From Pseudanabaena sp. SR411 (GTDB lineage: Bacteria; Cyanobacteriota; Cyanobacteriia; Pseudanabaenales; Pseudanabaenaceae): 48,045 nt of DNA. Shown here piece after piece: positions 8,034 to 15,821 of the stretch. The translations under genes and the position numbers were made by a program. The stretch spans positions 1-48,045 of the forward strand of contig NZ_NDHW01000145.1 in assembly GCF_002251945.1 (NCBI RefSeq), read 5' to 3'. Each line of letters begins with the position of its first letter. Position 1 is the first letter of the stretch. Below the pieces are notes generated by a model. That model had not been told where the DNA came from. It ran no database searches and saw only the letters and a program-made list of their open reading frames with translations.

Positions 8034-9593
8034 TTAATGTAAGAAATGGCGAAGCCCTGTAAATACCATAACTAAGCCAAGCTCATCAGCCGCCTTGATC
8101 GAATCGGCATCGCGCATACTTCCTCCTGGTTGGACGATCGCTACAATTCCTGCGGATGCAGCAGTGCGAACAGAGTCATCAAAGGGGAAGAAGCCGTCAC
8201 TCGCGAGGAATGCTCCCTGCGCTTTGTCTCCTGCTTGCTCTAGTGCAATTTTGGCTGAGCCGATGCGGTTAGTTTGACCAGAACCAATGCCGATGGTAGT
8301 GCAGTCTTTGGTAATCGCGATCGCATTGGATTTGACATGACGACTAACTTTCCAAGCAAAAATTAGTTCCTGCAACTGCTCAGGAGTTGGTTGCTTTTGG
8401 GTAACCATTTTCCATGAATCAGGATTGACCGCTTCATCGTCGGATCTCTGGACTAACATTCCCCCAGCGATCGTCTTCACGGTTTCATGGGAACCATGCT
8501 TCAGATCAGATAGAACCAAAACTCGCAAATTTTGTTTTTTACCCAGAATCGCTGCGACACTGGGAACACAGGCAGGAGCAACCACACATTCTAAAAATGT
8601 CTTGTTCAAAAGATTAGCAGTTTCTTCATCAATCGGACGATTGAGGGCGACGATACCACCAAATGCAGAAGTAGCATCTGCTTCAAAGGCTTTTTGATAA
8701 GCTTCCGCAATGGTGGAGGCGATCGCTACTCCACAGGGGTTGTTATGCTTAATGATCACCGCACAGGGCAAATCGTCGCTAAATTCAGCGATGATACTGC
8801 GGGCTGCTTCGAGATCGAGTAAGTTATTGAAACTGAGTTCTTTGCCTTGCAGTTGTTGGGCGGCTGACCAGCCTTTGGGTGTTGCACCTACTTGATACCA
8901 TGTCGCAGGTTGATGGGGGTTTTCGCCATAACGTAGGGGCTTAGGATTGTTGCATAGCAAAGTATAGGAAGAAGCGAGCTTATTGATTGGCTCCTGTTCT
9001 GCTTTCTGCTCATTTTCTAAATACTCAGCGATCGCTTTGTCGTAGGACTGTGTATGTTGAAAAGCAGCGATCGCCAGTTTCTTGCGAAACTCTAGGGTAG
9101 TTTCACCATTGTTGGCTTTTAACTCTGCTAGAAACTCTGCATATTGGCTAGGACTAGACAATACAGCAACGTGATTATAATTCTTTGCCGAGGCGCGAAT
9201 CAGCGTTGGACCACCAATATCAATATTCTCGATCGCGTCTTCAAGGGTGACATTAGGCTTAGCGATCGTTTCCGTAAATGGATAGAGGTTAACCACCACA
9301 ATCCGAATCGGTTGAATCTCGTTATCAGCTAAGTCTTGCTGATGTTCTGGTAGATCAAGTCTGGCTAGAATGCCCCCATGAATCCGTGGATGCAAGGTTT
9401 TCACTCGTCCACCTAAAATCTCAGGTGCGCCTGTATAGTCAGAAACCTTAGTAACTTCAAGCTCAGCCGCCTTGAGTGCCTTGGCAGTTCCACCACTACT
9501 GATTAGTTGGAAATTATAGGTGGTCGATAGTTCGCGGGCAAGGTCGAGTAGTCCTGTTTTGTCAGAAACACTCAAAAGGGCAAGGGGTTTCAT
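8034..9593 (-). CDS. purH: Bifunctional AICAR formyltransferase / IMP cyclohydrolase
   Basis: PurH catalyses the last two steps of de novo purine synthesis, from AICAR through FAICAR to IMP. The N-terminal MGS-like cyclohydrolase domain contains LALLSVSDKTGL, SSGGTAKAL and GGRVKTLHPRIHGGILAR. The C-terminal transformylase domain contains LRYGENPHQ, KHNNPCGVA, FGGIVALNRP, KSNAIAI, GQTNRIGS and SDGFFPFDD. The start at 9593 (519 residues) is chosen because a GGAG ribosome-binding site lies 9 nt upstream and the family normally begins at this point. An in-frame ATG at 9614 would add seven residues (526 in total) but has no visible ribosome-binding site. It stands alone on the minus strand, facing mrp. 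Confidence 0.97.
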   Translation of the reverse strand: MKPLALLSVSDKTGLLDLARELSTTYNFQLISSGGTAKALKAAELEVTKVSDYTGAPEILGGRVKTLHPRIHGGILARLDLPEHQQDLADNEIQPIRIVVVNLYPFTETIAKPNVTLEDAIENIDIGGPTLIRASAKNYNHVAVLSSPSQYAEFLAELKANNGETTLEFRKKLAIAAFQHTQSYDKAIAEYLENEQKAEQEPINKLASSYTLLCNNPKPLRYGENPHQPATWYQVGATPKGWSAAQQLQGKELSFNNLLDLEAARSIIAEFSDDLPCAVIIKHNNPCGVAIASTIAEAYQKAFEADATSAFGGIVALNRPIDEETANLLNKTFLECVVAPACVPSVAAILGKKQNLRVLVLSDLKHGSHETVKTIAGGMLVQRSDDEAVNPDSWKMVTQKQPTPEQLQELIFAWKVSRHVKSNAIAITKDCTTIGIGSGQTNRIGSAKIALEQAGDKAQGAFLASDGFFPFDDSVRTAASAGIVAIVQPGGSMRDADSIKAADELGLVMVFTGLRHFLH

Positions 9594-9699
9594 ACTATTT
9601 AGCTCCATATTCATTATGGGAGTTTGGCAAAGCTTTGCCTTGTCAACTTCCTAAGATATTTTATCGCATATTACAGCGCTTTGCGCCCAAATCCAAACC

Positions 9700-9748
9700 A
9701 AGGGAACTTTTGAAAGCGTTGCAAAGCAACGCTTTCAAAAGTTCCCTT
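9700..9748. repeat. 23-bp perfect inverted repeat of the GAAAGYGTTG family
   Basis: Arms 9700-9722 and 9726-9748 pair perfectly around AAA. The left flank (about 9673-9699) reads ACAGCGCTTTGCGCCC then AATCCAAACC, almost the same as the flank of the hairpin at 24491. It lies upstream of purH, so it is more likely a dispersed element than the purH terminator. It could terminate the GST-like gene upstream on the minus strand. Confidence 0.8.
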
Positions 9749-9763
9749 ATGGCTCGTTTGAAT

Positions 9764-9792
9764 ATCAAAGAGACGCGAAGCGTCTCTTTGAT
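9764..9792. terminator. 13-bp hairpin at the end of the GST-like gene
   Basis: Arms 9764-9776 and 9780-9792 (core AAAGAGACGC) pair around GAA and touch the stop codon of the minus-strand gene. A terminator role is likely. Confidence 0.7.
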
Positions 9793-10466
9793 TAAGTAAT
9801 CACGATCGCTGCTTGTTCTGGTGTCCATACTGGAAACTTCTGCATCACCAATTCAAATAGCTCACTAGTTTCATGCCATTTCAGCCATTGCTGCAAATGC
9901 AGATAAGAACTTGAGAGAAACCAATCTATATCTACATAGGCAAGCTGCCTCACAAAAGGGAAAATTGCAATATCAGCGAGGGTTTGCCGATCGCTAATCA
10001 AAAAACTATGAGTTGCATCAGATGGCGATCGCTTTTGCAATTGAAGTTCTAAAACCTTGAGAAACTCTTCCGCTTGTTGTCGATAATCTTCCTGCGAGCG
10101 TTCAGGGAATCGGTTTGGGTACTTATAGCGATCAAGGGCGCGTTTAAATTCATGGTCATTGGTATGGATAAGCTGTTGCGCGATCGCTACAGAATGTTCG
10201 GGTAAATCTTGCCAATTGAGAGGATCATGCTGTTGCAGCGCCCAATTCATAATATCGAGACTTTCCTCCAAAACTATAAAATCTTGTCCGCTAAATATTT
10301 GCATCACAGGTGTTGTTCCCTTGGGCGAAATATCGAGCATTTCTCTAGGTTTATTCTTTAAAGAGACTTCTCTCAGTTCATAGCTGACATCTGCATAAGC
10401 AAGAGCCATTCTTGCGCGAATTGCATAAGGACAACGCCTGAAAGAATAAAGAAGGGGAAGATGCAT
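9792..10466 (-). CDS. Glutathione S-transferase-like protein
   Basis: This 224-residue protein has a thioredoxin-fold N-terminal domain starting LPLLYSFRRCPYAIRARMAL. The CPYA active-site motif is typical of omega/beta-like GSTs, stringent starvation protein A and glutaredoxin-like proteins. The block PKGTTPVMQ with a cis-Pro and VLEESLDIMNWA form the glutathione-binding side. An all-helical C-terminal domain follows (about 95-220, with ADIAIFPFVRQL). The likely role is glutathione-dependent conjugation or reduction in the cytoplasm; the substrate cannot be read from the sequence. The length and domain order are normal. Confidence 0.87.
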   Translation of the reverse strand: MHLPLLYSFRRCPYAIRARMALAYADVSYELREVSLKNKPREMLDISPKGTTPVMQIFSGQDFIVLEESLDIMNWALQQHDPLNWQDLPEHSVAIAQQLIHTNDHEFKRALDRYKYPNRFPERSQEDYRQQAEEFLKVLELQLQKRSPSDATHSFLISDRQTLADIAIFPFVRQLAYVDIDWFLSSSYLHLQQWLKWHETSELFELVMQKFPVWTPEQAAIVIT

Positions 10467-10508
10467 AACCTACCGAAGAAATAAGATTAGCCTATATTAT
10501 TATTTATA

Positions 10509-10597
10509 GGACTGACGCAAAAGAACGAAATGTAGGGGTAATTCATGAATTGCCCCTACGTTGAAATGCTGGTTTCAAGTCGTTTTTGCGTAAGTCT
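10509..10597. mobile_element. MITE-like element (about 88 bp)
   Basis: The ends GACTGACGCAAAA (from 10510) and TTTTTGCGTAAGTC (to 10596) form imperfect terminal inverted repeats. GACTTACGCA-type ends are common on small non-autonomous elements of cyanobacteria. The interior holds the palindrome GTAGGGGTAATTCATGAATT completed by GCCCCTAC. No ORF is present. The parent transposase is not in the window. Confidence 0.6.
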
Positions 10598-10654
10598 TAA
10601 TTTACTCTGCATCGCTTTAGCAATCCTACTGTTCTTTTCGACTCAAACCAAACC

Positions 10655-10701
10655 ACAGGCTTTTTGAAAGTGTTGCAAGGCAACACTTTCAAAAAGCCTG
10701 T
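10655..10701. repeat. 22-bp inverted repeat of the GAAAGYGTTG family
   Basis: Arms 10655-10676 and 10680-10701 are perfect around AAG, and are flanked by AAACCA on the left and TGGTT on the right. It lies in the 341-bp gap before the importer operon, with no gene immediately upstream that it could terminate. Apart from this repeat and the MITE-like element I see nothing definable in the gap; the operon promoter should lie in about 10702-10800. Confidence 0.75.
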
Positions 10702-10807
10702 ATGGTTCGCGAGAAACTGTGATTTGTAATACCTTTGTCTAATAGGTGATCGCCTTAAATACAGTAGTAAAAAGCCATAAAATATCTAAATATAACTGCA
10801 TTAATTC

Positions 10808-12082
10808 ATGGGAATAATCACTAATAGAGTTTCTTCTATAGTCTCTGGCAAGAATCTATGGGTCGCAGCATTAGGAGCAATACTTACTGGAGCCTGTAAT
10901 AGTACGCCAACTACTCCAGCATCAACCTCTCCAGCCTCAACCACAGGTGCAACCACAGCTTCTCCAGAAGCAAAAGAATTTAAAGCAGCAATGATTTTAG
11001 TGGGTCCACAAAATGATTCTGGTTGGAACCAAGGTCATTACGAAGCCTCAAAATATGTAATGGAGAAGCAATCAGGTATTCAATTTGACTATGTAGATAA
11101 GGTCAATCCAGGCGATCGCCCTAACGTCAAAGCTTCACAAGTAGCTGATGATCTGATTGCCAAAGGTGCTAAATTAGTCATTTTTAATTCCGATGACTTT
11201 AAGGATGATGCCCTAGAAACAGCGAAGAAGCATCCTAATGTCTCAATCATTCATGCCAGTGGTGACTATGCATGGAAAGAAGGAAAGAATTTTAAAAATC
11301 AGCCAAACATTAGTAATGTCATGCCTCAAATCGAGTATGGGCGCATGATTTCGGGATGTGCGGCGGCGCTCAATTCGGAGACAGGCAAAATCGGTTTTGT
11401 GGGGCCATTAATTAATGATGAAACCCGTAGACTCGTTTCGGCAAGTTATTTGGGTGCTAGGTATTGCTGGCAAACCTACCGCAAAAAGAATCCTGAAGAT
11501 TTGAAGTTTAAGGTGGTCTGGATTGGCTTCTGGTTCAATATTCCTGGGCAGACTCTCGATCCCACTAAAGTCTCTGATGACTTTTATAACAGTGGCTTTG
11601 ATGTGGTGATGAGTGGCATTGACACACCTGAAGTCGCAGTACAAGGCAAGAAAGCGGCTGAAGCTGGCAAGAAAGTCAAATATCTGCATTATGGACTCAA
11701 AACTGGTTGCAATGTTGCTCCAGAAATTTGTATTGGTGTTCCCTATTACAACTGGGGGCCCGCTTATCTTGATCAAACTAAAAAAGCTAAGGAAGGTAAA
11801 TTTACAGGAGAATTTATTGCTGCTGCGCCTAATTGGAAGGATTTAAATAATCCTGATACTTCCGCAGTAGGATTTGAGAAGGGCAAAGCCTTGACTCCAG
11901 AAAGCGATAAGTTCTTGACGGAATTTATTAACGGCTTAGGCGATCGCAGTATCAATCTTTTTAAAGGACCTCTGAACTATCAGGATGGCACTCCTTTTCT
12001 TAAGGAAGGCGAAACGGCAACTCCTCAGCAGATTTGGTACTTTACCAGCTTGTTGCAAGGTATTGAAGGCGCAAGTAAATAA
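10808..12082 (+). CDS. BMP-family (PnrA-like) substrate-binding lipoprotein
   Basis: This 424-residue protein has a lipoprotein signal peptide (hydrophobic 17-28, lipobox LTGAC with Cys30) and a Ser/Thr/Ala-rich linker (31-55). The basic-membrane-protein domain follows, starting with AAMILVGPQNDSGWNQGHYEA. Members such as PnrA, TmpC and BmpA bind purine nucleosides, though other ligands are known. Further family blocks are DDLIAKGAKLVIFNSDDF, GKIGFVGPL and HYGLKTG. It opens a four-gene operon encoding an ATPase and two permeases. The insert SGCAAALNSETGKIGF and cysteine pairs at CNVAPEIC are noteworthy but of unknown meaning. It should be anchored in the cytoplasmic membrane facing the periplasm. 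Confidence 0.92.
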   Translation: MGIITNRVSSIVSGKNLWVAALGAILTGACNSTPTTPASTSPASTTGATTASPEAKEFKAAMILVGPQNDSGWNQGHYEASKYVMEKQSGIQFDYVDKVNPGDRPNVKASQVADDLIAKGAKLVIFNSDDFKDDALETAKKHPNVSIIHASGDYAWKEGKNFKNQPNISNVMPQIEYGRMISGCAAALNSETGKIGFVGPLINDETRRLVSASYLGARYCWQTYRKKNPEDLKFKVVWIGFWFNIPGQTLDPTKVSDDFYNSGFDVVMSGIDTPEVAVQGKKAAEAGKKVKYLHYGLKTGCNVAPEICIGVPYYNWGPAYLDQTKKAKEGKFTGEFIAAAPNWKDLNNPDTSAVGFEKGKALTPESDKFLTEFINGLGDRSINLFKGPLNYQDGTPFLKEGETATPQQIWYFTSLLQGIEGASK

Positions 12083-12088
12083 ATAAAT

Positions 12089-12162
12089 GATCCCCCTCAA
12101 TCCCCCTTGTAAAGGTGGAAGAATATCTTCTCCCCCCTTTACAAGGGGGGCTGGGGGGGATC
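12089..12162. repeat. Inverted repeat of the GATCCCCC type
   Basis: The arm from 12089 (GATCCCCCTCAATCCCCCTT) faces its near-complement ending at 12162, with about 25 bases per arm and a short centre. This kind of C-rich/G-rich palindrome is a common dispersed repeat in cyanobacteria. Here it separates the binding-protein gene from the ATPase gene and could reduce read-through, giving an excess of binding protein. Confidence 0.75.
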
Positions 12163-12223
12163 TAAACTCTAAAACGCAGATAGAAAGGGGTTATTGGCAA
12201 GACCTCGATACCATGAGATAAAA

Positions 12224-13759
12224 ATGAAAGTTGAACTTAGCCATATTTATAAATCATTTGGTAATGTCAAGGCAAATCAAGATATCTCAATGACAGTTGA
12301 GGCGGGAAGCGTCTATGGGATCTTGGGCGAAAATGGGGCAGGGAAAAGTACTTTATCTAAAGTTCTCAGTGGCTTTATCACTAAGGATGCTGGCAAGATT
12401 TTGTTGGATGGAACTGAAGTTGACATTAAAACTCCTGCCGATGCCATCTGTGCAGGGATTGGCATGTTACATCAAGATCCCTTAGATTTTCCTTCTCTAT
12501 CTGTTTTAGATAATTTCATGGCAGGGAGAAGCACTTTAAGCAAAAAGATCGGTAGAAAGAGGGTTAACAATAATAATCGTCATGATCTCATTAAAGAACT
12601 TCGGCAACTGTCGGCTACTTTTGGCTTTGGTTTACATCCTAGCGATCGCCTATCGAATCTCACTGTAGGAGAGCGCCAACAGCTAGAGATATTGCGGCTT
12701 TTGTCCCTTGGTGTCAAGACATTAATTTTAGACGAACCAACCACGGGTATTTCTGCTTCCCAAAAAAAGGCTCTATTTACAGCGGTCAAACAATTGGCAT
12801 CCGAGGGGAAATCAATTATTTTTGTGTCGCATAAATTAGAAGATGTGGAAGAACTGTGCGATCGCCTGATGGTAATGCGTCAAGGTTCGGTGATTGGGGA
12901 AGCGGAAGTGAAGGGACGCGATTCCGCCGAGTTGGCGGCTTCCTTGGTGGAAATGATGTTTGGACATGAGCTAGCCATACCTGCCAAACATGCAACGAGC
13001 ATAGAGCCGACTGCCCCTGCTTTGGTAATTCAGGATTTACAAATTGATGGCGATCGCTTGAGTTTACAGATTGACAAATTAACTGTGCAGTCTGGTGAGA
13101 TTATTGGATTAGCAGGGTTAGAAGGCAATGGACAACAGTTATTGCTGCTTGCCTGTGCGGGCTTACTCAAGCCAAAAGCTGGCAAAATTTGCCTCAATGA
13201 TTTGGATATGACCAATCGCGCCTATCGTAATTTCTTGAAGGCAGGAATTGGCTATTTGCCAGCCGATCGCTTGCAAGATGGTTTGATTCGGGGTCTATCA
13301 ATCCATGAGCATTTTATGTTGCGCCAATCTAATGCGAAATCTAATCCAAAATCTAAGGCTGGATTTTTGATCAATTGGAGTGATACTCGCAAATATACAC
13401 ATCAGGCGATCGAGACTTTTAATATTCGTGGTAAACCATCGACTAGGGTGGAGAAATTATCGGGAGGTAATCAACAACGCACCCAAATATCACTCTTGCC
13501 AGATCAATTGAGTTTACTATTAATGGAACAGCCAACTAGAGGGCTAGACATCGAATCGACTCTCTGGATTTGGAAACAGATGATGGAGCGCTGCGAACAA
13601 GGCATGAGTATTTTGTTTATCTCTTCTGATCTTGATGAGATTTTGCAATATAGCGATCGCATTCTCGTATTTTGCGGCGGTAAAGTTTCTCAACCAATCG
13701 ATGCTAAAACCTTAACAGTTGATAAACTCGGTCAAGCGATCGGAGGGAAGTTTGATTAG
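12224..13759 (+). CDS. Nucleoside-type ABC transporter ATPase (two NBDs)
   Basis: This 511-residue protein carries two fused nucleotide-binding domains, as in the NupA/YufO ATPases that pair with BMP-family binding proteins. NBD1 has an intact Walker A (GENGAGKS), LTVGERQQLEI signature and Walker B LILDEPT. NBD2 has a degenerate Walker A (GLEGNGQQ, no GKS/T), signature LSGGNQQR and a Walker B ending MEQPTRGLD. The ATG at 12224 is used because it gives the family N-terminus (MKVELSHIYKSFG); an in-frame TTG at 12194 would add ten unlikely residues. The degenerate second site is normal for this subfamily and implies one main hydrolysing site. It overlaps the downstream permease start. Confidence 0.95.
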   Translation: MKVELSHIYKSFGNVKANQDISMTVEAGSVYGILGENGAGKSTLSKVLSGFITKDAGKILLDGTEVDIKTPADAICAGIGMLHQDPLDFPSLSVLDNFMAGRSTLSKKIGRKRVNNNNRHDLIKELRQLSATFGFGLHPSDRLSNLTVGERQQLEILRLLSLGVKTLILDEPTTGISASQKKALFTAVKQLASEGKSIIFVSHKLEDVEELCDRLMVMRQGSVIGEAEVKGRDSAELAASLVEMMFGHELAIPAKHATSIEPTAPALVIQDLQIDGDRLSLQIDKLTVQSGEIIGLAGLEGNGQQLLLLACAGLLKPKAGKICLNDLDMTNRAYRNFLKAGIGYLPADRLQDGLIRGLSIHEHFMLRQSNAKSNPKSKAGFLINWSDTRKYTHQAIETFNIRGKPSTRVEKLSGGNQQRTQISLLPDQLSLLLMEQPTRGLDIESTLWIWKQMMERCEQGMSILFISSDLDEILQYSDRILVFCGGKVSQPIDAKTLTVDKLGQAIGGKFD

Positions 13760-14807
13760 TATTGTGAATAATTTGCAGATTCTCAAGAAATTACCCAAGG
13801 TCGTCTATTTTCGGATTGGGGCTTTTGTGGTTGCGCTCTTATTTATCGCTGGGGTGATCTTGCTATCTAGTGGCTCACCCTTTCAAGTAGCAGTAGGAAT
13901 GTGGAATGGAGCTTTTGGTAGCAGCGATCGCTTTGCGAGAGTTATTTCCACCCTCTGCCCTCTATTACTTGCCGCCTGTGGATTGATTTTTACCTTCACC
14001 GCAGGTTTGTATAACCTAGGGATCGAAGGTCAAATTACGGCGGGGGCGATCGCTTCTACATTCCTGTTAAGGCTAATTCCTGAAGGGTTTTCACCTGCGA
14101 TCGCCATTACCTTAGCAATATTATCTGGAATTATCGGTGGCGGTATATGGGGCTTACTGACGGGAATGTTGAATATCTATGGCAAGGTCAGCGAGATTTT
14201 TGCAGGTTTAGGTATGAACTTCACGGCTCAAGGATTAGCTTTATATCTAGTCTTTGGTCCTTGGAAGCGATCGGGAGTTGCCTCAATGAGTGGCACAGAG
14301 CCATTTAGTGATGCTTTTTCTCTACCAACTGTTGGCAATACTGACTTTAGTCCGATCGCCTTAGCGATCGCCATAATCGCTCTGATTGTAACCGCTGTGA
14401 TGATTAAGGCGACTTACTTTGGTTTGAAGCTCAAGGCCGTGGGTAATAATCTACGCGCCGCCTATGTGTTGGGCATTCCTGCGATCGCCCAAATGATGAG
14501 CAGTTTCGTGATCTGTGGCGCTTTAGCAGGTATCGCTGGATCTTTGCAAGTGGTGGCAGTGTTTCATCGCCTTATCCCCAATATTTCCAGTAATTTAGGA
14601 TTTTTAGCACTGCTAGTAGTCATGCTGATTAATTACAATCCCTTCTTGATTTTGCCGATCGCTTTTCTATTTAGTTCTCTCAATGTTGGTAGTTTGGAAT
14701 TACCGCTATCCCTCAGTTTAGATTCTTCACTCTCTGGGATTATTCAGGGCGCATTGCTTTTGTTTGCCATTCTTGGCGAAGGTTTGGCTAAGTTATCCAA
14801 AGAATAG
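13752..14807 (+). CDS. ABC transporter permease, BPD_transp_2 family (first)
   Basis: This polytopic membrane protein of about 351 residues has eight to ten hydrophobic segments. It belongs to the BPD_transp_2 permease family, paired with BMP-type binding proteins (YufP/NupB). Signature stretches are FTFTAGLYNLGIEGQITAGA near the N-terminal third and GLKLKAVGNNLRAAYVLGI (the ATPase-contact loop). The start is uncertain. A TTG at 13752 lies 5 nt after GGAGG and overlaps the ATPase stop by 8 bp; a GTG at 13764 is an alternative. Translational coupling with the ATPase is likely. A 14-bp hairpin lies between this gene and the second permease. Confidence 0.92.
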   Translation: MISIVNNLQILKKLPKVVYFRIGAFVVALLFIAGVILLSSGSPFQVAVGMWNGAFGSSDRFARVISTLCPLLLAACGLIFTFTAGLYNLGIEGQITAGAIASTFLLRLIPEGFSPAIAITLAILSGIIGGGIWGLLTGMLNIYGKVSEIFAGLGMNFTAQGLALYLVFGPWKRSGVASMSGTEPFSDAFSLPTVGNTDFSPIALAIAIIALIVTAVMIKATYFGLKLKAVGNNLRAAYVLGIPAIAQMMSSFVICGALAGIAGSLQVVAVFHRLIPNISSNLGFLALLVVMLINYNPFLILPIAFLFSSLNVGSLELPLSLSLDSSLSGIIQGALLLFAILGEGLAKLSKE

Positions 14808-14834
14808 AGTAGGTGTGAAGCACCTACTCTATTC
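14802..14834. repeat. 14-bp hairpin between the two permease genes
   Basis: Arms 14802-14815 and 14821-14834 (core GAATAGAGTAGGTG) are perfect around a 5-nt loop, overlapping the first permease stop. An intra-operon hairpin could adjust mRNA stability or read-through. Confidence 0.7.
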
Positions 14835-14855
14835 AACTAATCAGGACATACAACT

Positions 14856-15821
14856 ATGGACATCATCACAATTCTTGCCACAGCGATCGCCACTTCGACA
14901 CCTCTGATTTTTGCCAGTATTGGTGAAACGATTACAGAACGCGCAGGTGTCATCAATCTATCCGCCGAAGGCACAATCTTGATGTCAGCGATGACTGGTT
15001 TTGCGGTTGCCAAGTTTTCTAATAGCTTGCTTTTAGGATTTGCAGCGGCGGCTCTGGTGGGAGCAGCGATCGCTTTAGTCGTCGCAGTTGGCGCAATTAC
15101 CCTCAAGCAATCGCAAGTATCAATTGGGTTTGTACTAGCATTAATGTGTAGTGATTTGTCTTCTTTTTTAGGTAATCCTGTTGTGAGAGTCGAGGGAATT
15201 ACGGTTCCCAGTTTTAGAATTCCTATTTTAGAGAATATTCCCATTTTAGGGAAATTGCTATTTCAGAGTGACTTGTTAGTTTATAGCAGCTATGTTTTAA
15301 TTCTCGGTTCATGGTTCTATTTCTATCGGACTCAAGGTGGTTTAATCTTGCGAACTGTGGGTGAACAACCCGCGGCAGCCTTTGCGAGAGGCACTAATGT
15401 AATCAAAATGCGTTATATCTATACCCTCCTTGGTGGTGCATTAATGGGCATCTCAGGAGCCGCTTTTTCGTTGGATTTTAAAGCAGGATGGAGTCATCGC
15501 CACACGGCGGGTTATGGTTGGATTGCTCTAGCGATCGTCATTTTTGGTGGCTGGAACCCTCTGCGGGTTGCCTTAGGAGCTTATCTATTCGGAATTTTGC
15601 AATCTTTAGCTAGCGTGGCTCAAAGTGCAATTCCTCAAGTACCGACACAGGTATTTAATACGGCTCCCTTTGTGATGATGATTTTGATGTTGGCGCTGAC
15701 TTCAGGAAAATGGCTTGATCTTTTAATATCAGCATTGCCGCGATCGCTTAAACAAGGGATATTAAATACAGTCAGAACTACGCCACCTGCATCATTGGGG
15801 AAGGTATTTGATCAAGACTAA
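14856..15821 (+). CDS. ABC transporter permease, BPD_transp_2 family (second)
   Basis: This 321-residue polytopic membrane protein (YufQ/NupC-like) is the second half of the permease heterodimer. It has the conserved ERAGVINLSAEGTILMSAM block near residues 27-46, and LRTVGEQPAAAFARGTNV, the loop that should contact the ATPase. GYGWIALAIVIFGGWNPLRVALGAYLFG lies in the C-terminal third. It closes the importer operon, since the next gene lies on the opposite strand with its 3' end overlapping by a few bases (15818-15821). Substrate by family: nucleosides, probably purine. Confidence 0.93.
   Translation: MDIITILATAIATSTPLIFASIGETITERAGVINLSAEGTILMSAMTGFAVAKFSNSLLLGFAAAALVGAAIALVVAVGAITLKQSQVSIGFVLALMCSDLSSFLGNPVVRVEGITVPSFRIPILENIPILGKLLFQSDLLVYSSYVLILGSWFYFYRTQGGLILRTVGEQPAAAFARGTNVIKMRYIYTLLGGALMGISGAAFSLDFKAGWSHRHTAGYGWIALAIVIFGGWNPLRVALGAYLFGILQSLASVAQSAIPQVPTQVFNTAPFVMMILMLALTSGKWLDLLISALPRSLKQGILNTVRTTPPASLGKVFDQD

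Noticed and set aside
12224-13759. Degenerate second nucleotide-binding site as evidence of a pseudogene
   Set aside because: The GLEGNGQQ form of Walker A in NBD2 is normal in BMP-linked ATPases; the frame is intact.
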